Position numbers and translations under genes: made by a program
Notes under the pieces: generated by a model
Seen by the model: the letters and a program-made list of their open reading frames with translations, nothing else
What the model was told of the DNA's origin: nothing
The model's database searches: none
NCBI GenBank assembly: GCA_021234155.1
Contig: JAJEKV010000065.1
Location: forward strand, 124,001 to 188,000
Source of the DNA: Isoetes taiwanensis
Taxonomy: Eukaryota; Streptophyta; Lycopodiopsida; Isoetales; Isoetaceae
DNA: 64,000 nucleotides
Reading direction: 5' to 3'
Shown here: positions 57,278 through 64,000 of the stretch, piece after piece
How positions within the stretch are numbered: the first letter of the stretch is position 1
How the letters are laid out: the number at the start of each line of letters is the position of its first letter

Positions 57278-58771
57278 TGTGACGTCCCCTACTCGTATAC
57301 GGTGCACTCACCGTATACAAACAGGAGTTCATCCCCCATACCAGCTCCATGCTGATACAGGGCCCTCCACATATCACTGTAACCGTACTGGGTTCCAGTG
57401 GGAAGAATGAAGGGGTCATTTTACCCCATCTCCCTCAGGGCCTACCTAGCTGCGGAAGCGTAAACATACATGTCAGTACACATAATCATCACATATCCAC
57501 CTCGAAGGGTGGTACATCAACATCTGCATAGACAAAGATCAGCACAATACAAGTGGGCTCCTACCCAAGGCTCAGACTCCAGGGAAGGACTGACAGCTTG
57601 GGTCTCCAGAGTTCATTGCAGACAGAATCATGACAATGGATTTGGCTGGCATACATGGCATAGGGTTGTCCACTCCATCCGCCCCTCCTGTGCACACTTT
57701 GCAGAGTAGGTTGAAGAGTGTTGGGACCTAATTGTAGCCCGCCGGATGCATAGCCAAAGGGGCTACTCCTGGGTTGCATCTCCCCAGTTCCGATGGGGCA
57801 GGTAGGGATCACTCCCACCAGAGCTCTCCATGCTGACTCAAGGTGACTAGAGGGCCACTGCCCTTATTCGACTTAACCCACTGGAAAGTGAACACCACTC
57901 CACGGGTGTCGATCCCATGCCTTACCCTCACTCAGTGGCAAGCCATTAGACCTAGTCTACATTGATCCCCGGTAGACTTTACACACCAGAGGGATCGGTC
58001 AAGAGTTAGAACACGAACCTCCTTCTGAGCCAGTCTGGCCCCTTCACCCACAACCAGGTGTGGTTCTTGTACACAGGCCGAATCTAGTAATGCACTAAGA
58101 GGGACTAGCTAGGAGCATCAACTGCTAAGCTTTAAGTCTCTACCCCCCTTCCCAATACAATGAGTCCACAGAATTCATCCATCCATCACATCATCATAGA
58201 ACTAAAGAATAAGAACTAATCTATATCATAGAGTTAGGTTCTTTAGTTAGGGTCAATCTGGGGATCTGCTTGGCTACTAAGGACAATTTAATAGGCTAAA
58301 CCCATTGGTTCGATGGCTGGAATACGGTTTAGGCTATTAAATCGACTAAATACCTGATCCCTAGTTCACTCCTCTTGATCCGAAGGCGTCCATGTCGCTG
58401 TTCTGCTTGGGGATGCGGTCGGAAGGAGAATCTGACGAGCTCGGGCACATGGGCAGATCTTGAGAGTCGGAGTTGACTCTTCAGGCGCGCGAACTGGAGC
58501 TCGGAAGGGTCGTGGACGAAAAGAGAAGGATTAGGGTTTGGTTGCCTTACAAGGCTACAAGTTAGGTTTAGGGTTTCTATGACCCTTGGTCTGCCTTTAA
58601 TGGGTTAAAGGTTTAAAGTGCGCACATTGCTAAGTGTGCGCACCCTTGCAAGTTGCCCCCTAGGGCCCTTGCTTGGTTACACGTCATTACCGTCGATTGA
58701 TTGAGGCGGTACGCGATTGATCGCAGCAAAGGTGCACGTCTTGAGACCGTATATTGTACTGGAATGTCACA
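57278..58771 (-). repeat. 3' LTR of element B (1494 bp)
   Basis: TGTGACGTCCCC at the left and GGAATGTCACA at the right (plus view), same ends as at 10178 and 11693. It is followed on the right by the inverse polypurine tract, fixing it as the 3' LTR of a minus-strand element. Confidence 0.93.
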
Positions 58772-58784
58772 TTCTCCCCACCTT
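58772..58784 (-). other. Polypurine tract, element B
   Basis: AAGGTGGGGAGAA on the minus strand directly before the LTR start, identical to the tract in element E. Confidence 0.9.
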
Positions 58785-59640
58785 GAATTGATGCTGTCCG
58801 CAGCATCGTGGGTCTCCCCACCTTGGGATCTTCTTAACCTGCAATCAACTTGATGCATACGATATACTATTATCATAGTTACACATTTATTAGGATTACC
58901 TCAAGGTAATATTTTTAGAACATTATTATACTATTATTCAATCAAATACTTATCAATCCGTATGTCATTACAACAATTACCCATTAGTTTTACTTATCAT
59001 AATGTTTTAGTTTATCAATATATATACAATTATTCTCTGAGGTACTCTTCATTCCTTGCAACACATTACAACAAAATTTGTGTTGCAAGTCTTCGTAGCT
59101 CGACCTCCTAGCCCTCCGGAGCGCTCTATTGGCCTACAGGTCAACACTACGTTAGTACCATTTTTAATTATTTATAAATTTGGTTATAAGGGAACCACCC
59201 CAACTATCTACATGAATACATGGCTAATCTCCCGGCGTAGGAAGAGGATGCTTCTTCCATCGTGGCCGTGGAGACAGCGCCCTATAATGCCTATATGGCG
59301 CTCATGCCTACACCTTTAGTTGCCCAGCGTGGAGGATAGAGTCCTTCTCGTATATGGAGCATGAAGGATGGTGTCCTCCCCGTAGGCATTGGCTAGAGGT
59401 GCTTTCCCTATCAATGCACTCCTGAATGACCTCTTATCTCTCGAGGCCGTCTACTTCCGTGGGACAGAAGTAGACTTTCCAAGCGGAACCGCGGTCATGC
59501 CTACATTGACATTACACCACGTCCTAGAGATCACCGTAGTCATCTCATCATCGGTAACAACGCATGCAACCCATACCACATAGGTTGCATGCGTAGATTA
59601 TACTTAACTATGCAAGCTATGAATCTACACAAATTGAAAT
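58785..59640 (-). other. Element B 3' untranslated region
   Basis: No ORF. A second purine run (58816-58824, AAGGTGGGG on the minus strand) lies close by. The part from 59480 matches 870-1010 of element A; the rest is deleted there. Confidence 0.7.
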
Positions 59641-59958
59641 GCCTGAGCCGATTTCTTCGGAGATGACCTTGCCGTCCCATTGCTCCATAAACTGTGGGTA
59701 CTGCTTTATCAGATCTCTTTTAAGTACCCATGTCGCGTCTTCCACCGGCAAGTGTTTCCACTTGACCAAGTATTGGAGAAACTCCGATCTCCTTGTTTTC
59801 TTGAACGCTTTATCAAGAATAAGTTTTGGAACTATTTCTATCTGCTCTTCTGTCATTTTCAACATCGTTAGAGTGTCCAGGACTTCATCTGGATTGGGAG
59901 TGTGCTTCTTCAGCAAACTCACGTGGAAGACTTTGTGAATCTTTAAGTGTGCTGGCGC
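59641..59958 (-). pseudogene. Element B integrase C-terminus and chromodomain
   Basis: APAHLKIHKVFHVSLLKKHT, then FLQYLVKWKHLPVEDATWV and PQFMEQWDGKVISEEIGS. The chromodomain is fully readable. It is cut off from the rest of integrase by the inversion breakpoint near 59958. Confidence 0.9.
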
Positions 59959-60706
59959 ATCTGGTGGAAGGGTTATGCCAAGGCCCATGGCTTAAGCAGA
60001 GATGGGTGCAGATTCAAGAAGTTTTCTAAAGCCTTCAAGCGCCATTACGTTCCACGGGAACACAAGTCCAACATGATGCAACAATTTTACAGATTGCAGC
60101 AAGGGTACAAAATAGTGCAGAAATACACTGAGGAGTTCATGAGACTAAGGCTGTATGTGCTGAAGTTGAGTGAAAAGCACGCAGTGGAGAGCTACATTGA
60201 AGGACTGAACGAAGAGATCCGGAAACTTGTAAGGGCAATAGACCCCAAGACGGTATCCGAAGCAGAATCCAAAGCAATCAGCTTGCAAGGATCGGGGCCT
60301 CAAAACAGCGCGCAGAAACAGCCGTACTACCAGGATAGAGGCAAAGCAACATGGAGTTATAGCCCTAGGGCAGCCAACCCAAGTCCAGCAAAATCCCCAT
60401 ATAGTGGCAACCAGGGGAGACAGCAGGAAAGGAAGCAGGTGTCCTTCAAGGACAAGCAAGAAGGGTCGAACTACTCGAAAGCAGTGCGATCTTTCTTACA
60501 AGCAATGCCCAAAGAAAAGAGACAAGAGTGTATGGAGAAGCAGCTTTGCTTCAGATGCTTCCAACCAGGCCACAGAACAACGAATTGCCCCTTCGTCATG
60601 AGCTCAGCGCTAGCGGAGTTGGGTGGATGGGACACTTTCGACGATGACGATGGCGAGGCAAATACAGCGATTATATTGAGGGTGAGTGCCACATTTTTGC
60701 CGCTAT
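59959..60706 (+). pseudogene. Element B gag (in the inverted block)
   Basis: Open from the breakpoint: FKKFSKAFKRHYVPREHKSN, EFMRLRLYVLKLSEKHAVES and the knuckle CFRCFQPGHRTTNCP (CX2CX4HX4C intact). The N-terminal quarter was left outside the inversion at 63818 onward. Stop at 60706, then a new frame for protease. Confidence 0.88.
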
Positions 60707-60715
60707 AGATGAGTA

Positions 60716-61969
60716 ATGCGTGCAGAGAATCAGTATAGAGTAATTTCCACAATAGGGAAGGCCAAAACCAAGTCTTTCATAGTCCTAATAGACTCGGGAA
60801 GTAGCCACAACTTCGCCTCCCCAAGGATGGTCGACATGTTGAAGTTGAAACCCTTAAAGTCCAAACCAAGGCCCGTAATCTTGGCAAGCGGAGCAGTAAG
60901 ACAAACGGCAGGGAAGAGGATCAATTTCGACATTGACTTGCCGGGAATTAATATCCCAATGGGGGCAGAAGTAATGGGCATCGGCAAGTACGACCTAATA
61001 ATAGGAATGGAGTACCTTGGACCAGCAGGGGCTATCATTGATTGTGGAAAGCGGAAGGTGACCCTCACAACGCCCGACGGCAAAGTTATTGAGATCACAG
61101 GTAAAGAAGTTGCTCCCATCATGCAGTGTATGTCTATTAAGAAGCTGCTCAAGTCTATCAAGAGCGAGCAAGTAGCATATATCTTCAAACTTGAGATTGA
61201 AGAACCCGAGTCGGAGGAAAGCAAGGAAGACAAAGTGCTCAGCATGTTGCCCAAGCAAATAGCCAACTTGATCACGGAGTTCCACGATCTCTTCCCAGAT
61301 GAGATCGAGCAGCTCCCTCCTTACAGGGGAGTCGAGTGTGAAATAGCACTCGAACCAGGAACCAAGCCGACGAGCAAGGCTCCATATAGAATGATGACGC
61401 AGGAACTGACGGAGCTGAAGAAGCAATTGCAGGAATTGCTCGACCTAGGCTTCATTAGACCTAGTGTCTCACCATTTGGGGCACCCATTCTCTTTATCAA
61501 GAAGAAGGATGGCAGCTTGAGGATGTGCATAGATTACAGACAACTGAATAAGCACACCATCAAGAACAAGTACGCACTCCCCAGATCGGACGACTTGATG
61601 GATCAGCTCCAAGGGGCAAAGGTCTTCTCCAAGATCGACCTAAGGTCAGGTTACTACCAGATCAGGATAAAGGAAGAAGACGTCCACAAAACGGTTTTCA
61701 GGACCAGGTATGGGCATTACGAGTTCACGGTAATGCCATTTGGGCTATCAAATGCCCCAGCTACGTTCATGAGACTCATGAACGACATCTTCAGAGAATT
61801 CTTGGACACCTTCGTGATAGTGTTCTTCGACGACATTCTGGTGTATAGCAGATCCATTGAAGAACATGCACAACACGTAAGAAAGGTGCTCGAGAAGTTG
61901 AAGAGGCATCGATTGTATGCCAAGTTGTCGGGCGCCGCCGAGAAGAAGGTGGGAATACCGGTCATGTGA
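60716..61969 (+). pseudogene. Element B protease and reverse transcriptase
   Basis: 417 open codons. Retropepsin [16 protein letters not shown] near 60780, [18 protein letters not shown] near 61010. [51 protein letters not shown] and [15 protein letters not shown] (61810-61855), all core residues present, with FFDD at the YxDD site. The frame breaks at a small deletion near 61950. The best preserved enzyme region in the window. Confidence 0.92.
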
Positions 61970-62384
61970 TTTCAGCAGAAGGAATCTCGACGGATCCCGC
62001 CAAGATTGAAGCAAAGGATCCAATGGCCAGCACCAAAGAACATCCACGAGGGAAGTTTCCTCTACCAGCGTGGTATTACAGAAGTTTGTGAAGAACTTCA
62101 CAAAGATAGCAACCCCACCAACAGACTTGGACCGAAGGCGAAAAGGTGAAAAATTGGGCGCACCATTGGCTCAAGAAAGCCCAAGTGGATTTGAATTGTT
62201 GAAGGAAGCTTTGACAACCGCCTCGCCTTGACCCGCCGCATCTCGGAGAAGGACAAGCTAGTGGCGAGGCACGCCAAGTAAGATAGCCACAGGTGCAGTG
62301 CTCATGCAAGAAGAGCGGGTAATAGCGTATGACTCCAGGAAGATGAACGATGCCGAGACACGCTACCCGACGCACGACTAGGAA
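61970..62384 (+). pseudogene. Element B RNase H, N-terminal part, frameshifted
   Basis: Pieces in different frames: EGISTDPAKIEA, FHKDSNPTN (thumb) and NDAETRYPTH(D)-ELLAVI at the end. Many single-base indels, in contrast to both sides. Confidence 0.75.
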
Positions 62385-63308
62385 TTGCTTGCAGTTATCA
62401 GGGCGTTAAGAATCTGGAGGCACTATCTCTTAGGAAGGAAGTTCCAGTTGGATACGGACCACCAGAGCCTCCAATATGTATTCACGCAACCACACCTTAA
62501 CCTGAGGCAACGAAGGTGGATGGAGCTTCTCGAAGAGTATGACTTCGACATAGTCTACAAGCCCGGGAAGCTTAATGTGGTAGCAGATGCACTTTCAAGG
62601 CATCCGCTGACAACTAGAGTGCATTGCAATGCAATCTCGACGCTCTTCAGCGATTTCGGGAAAAAGATCGAAGAAACCTTGCCAACGGATGTGGACTTCA
62701 AAGAAGTATGGGCAAGCTTGTGCAAGGAAGCGAGAACAGATAAGGAGAGAGAAACCTTAAAAAATTTTAAGAAGGAAGGTAGCCTTCTGTACCATAAGAA
62801 CAAGTTGTGCGTGCCTGAATCATCTGGAGTAAGAAAGTTGATCCTCCACGACACCCACAACAGCCCAATAGCTGGCCACGCAGGATTCATGAAGACATAC
62901 TTCAAAGTGCGTAGCAGCTACTATTGGCCAGGAATGAAGAAGCAGGTAGCTCGCCACATCAAGGAATATCAGCTATGTCAGCAAACGAAGGCAGAACAGC
63001 TTCGAATTCCAGGTGCATTGGAACCATTAGCGGTGCCAAACGCTAAGTGGGAGGCCGTCAGCATGGACTTCATAACAGGGCTCCCAAGGACAGTAAGAGG
63101 TAAGGACGCCTTGATGGTCGTGGTCGACAAGTTGTCGAAGATGGCCCATTTTGTGCCTTGTAGGACCACGGACACAGCTATGGATACAGCAAAGCTCTTC
63201 ACCAAAGAAATCTTCAGGCTCCATGGCATGCAAGGGAAATTATCTCCGACCGAGATCCGAAGTTCATCAGTGCCTTTTGGCAGGACCTCTTTGCAACGAT
63301 TCAGATGA
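62385..63308 (+). pseudogene. Element B RNase H end and integrase
   Basis: RNase H ends with FDIVYKPGKLNVVADALSRH. Integrase finger H..H is present (HDTHNSPIAGHAGFMK) but the cysteine pair is EYQLC where A has ECQMC, so one zinc ligand is tyrosine. First catalytic aspartate in [10 protein letters not shown], then VVVDKLSKMAHFVPC. A one-base loss near 63230 destroys the SDRDPKF box. Confidence 0.88.
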
Positions 63309-63817
63309 AGCTATCCATGAGCACGGCCTATCATCCCCAGACGGATGGGCAAACGGAGCGTACCAACAGAATATTGGAGGATATGCTACGAAACTATGTC
63401 TGGAACAAGCAAGGTATGTGGGAGGAATTTATTCACTTGGTGGAGTTTGCATACAATAGCACCAAGCAGGAATCATCCCAAATGTCGCCGTTCATGATCA
63501 ATTATGGCTACCAATGCCTAACCCCAGACACTTAGCACAACCCCGTGTCAAAAGTGGAAGTTTCGCAGCAAATGTTGGGCGACATGCAGCAGCTCGTAGA
63601 AGAAGTTCGAGGGTATCTTCTCGCAGCAAGGAGTCGACAAAAGAGCATCGCCGACAAACATCAGACAGTCAGAGAGTTCCAAGTTGGAGATGATGTATGG
63701 CTCAAGATCAAGGTAAAGCAGGCGAAGCTCCGCATCGAAAATTGTAAGAAGCTTGCTCCAAGATGGGCTGGACCCTTCAGAATAATCCAAAGAGTAGGTA
63801 ACCAATCCTACAAGCTA
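63305..63817 (+). pseudogene. Element B integrase core end and GPF module
   Basis: STAYHPQTDGQTERTNRILEDML carries the third catalytic residue (Glu). After a TAG at 63533 a second open stretch runs ADKHQTVREFQVGDDVWLKIK and LAPRWAGPFRIIQRVGNQSYKL, the GPF/GPY module, ending exactly at the breakpoint. Confidence 0.88.
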
Positions 63818-64000
63818 CCCTTCAAGTTGGCTGTTGCCACCCTGCCTTTGTCCTTGTCTTTCATTCCGTAAGCGTTGCCATACTCGCTCATCTCATCGAG
63901 CCATGCCTCTGCTTCCAAGCCTGATCTGTTCAAGCCTGAGAACTGTTCAAGCTTCCGGGCCTTCCATACGTTGCCCAATGCTGAGTCTACCTTTTTCTGG
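63818..64000 (-). pseudogene. Element B gag N-terminal part, original orientation
   Basis: On the minus strand it reads LEQFSGLNRSG, LDEMSEYGNAYGMKDKDKG, matching 5330-5220 of element A. It would join gag at 59959 if the core were turned back. Confidence 0.85.

Larger units (their letters stand above)
57278..64000 (-). mobile_element. Ty3/gypsy chromovirus, element B, core inverted, 5' side beyond window
   Basis: 3' LTR, PPT, 3' UTR and chromodomain are on the minus strand (57278-59958). From about 59959 to 63817 gag-pol lies on the plus strand. From 63818 minus-strand gag resumes. Its pol is the best preserved of the family. The 5' LTR, ORFa and ORFb should follow to the right, outside the window. 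Confidence 0.9.

Overview
This is nuclear DNA of a land plant, most of it dead or dying transposable elements. The plant call rests on a spliced 199-codon TAF7 gene with plant-sized introns, a PPR (PLS-type) pseudogene, tRNA-iMet-primed chromodomain Ty3/gypsy elements, a CACTA-type miniature element and a TRIM-like element. I cannot fix the lineage; nothing here rules out a fern, lycophyte, bryophyte or gymnosperm.

Layout. 1-11693 (-): a long Ty3/gypsy chromovirus (element A), complete except for the outer part of its 3' LTR. 11694-18060: intergenic DNA, LINE remains, a second and different gypsy lineage (element C) plus a fragment of it, a tRNA-like SINE candidate and the C-terminal half of a Harbinger-type transposase. 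19263-22765 (-): a LINE split by a 491-bp CACTA-type element, then the N-terminal half of a Harbinger transposase. 23126-24477 (+): an intact five-exon TAF7 gene. 26273-31010: LINE zf-RVT remains, a decayed transposase-like gene of an uncharacterised family, and a TRIM-like element. 31079-44991: a Ulp1-type protease pseudogene (-) split by a complete gypsy element E (31632-44763, +) of the A family, flanked by a perfect 5-bp target duplication. 45141-46607 (-): an FCP1/NLI-like phosphatase-domain gene. 48-56 kb: PPR pseudogene, a 670-bp tandem repeat, a 113-bp satellite-like array and a coiled-coil gene whose intron carries a CACACCACACAACA minisatellite. 56461-57277: an older gypsy RT fragment. 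57278-64000: a third A-family element (B) whose gag-pol core is inverted relative to its own LTR, PPT and chromodomain.

Main discovery. The A-family retrotransposon has two extra ORFs between the primer binding site and gag. The first, ORFa, encodes a histone H3-like protein. Its last 93 residues are a recognisable H3 histone fold ending at the same place as H3 (...GER, stop). Its first residues copy the H3 tail (ARTKQTARK-type, with K4 and K9). About 230-300 charged residues lie between the two. Two separate insertions (A and E) keep both ends of this design, so it belongs to the family and is not one accidental capture. The same element encodes a chromodomain at the end of integrase, so it carries a likely histone-tail reader and a protein bearing a histone tail. 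The second extra ORF, ORFb (about 510 residues), is unrecognised. In A each extra ORF is preceded by a pair of 65-bp near-palindromic hairpins with a compensatory base change between copies; E has pairs of a different repeated motif at the same positions.

Most retroelement genes here have frameshifts or stops, so they are given as pseudogenes. Element E differs from A and B mainly by short indels, some of which could be consensus errors in repeats.
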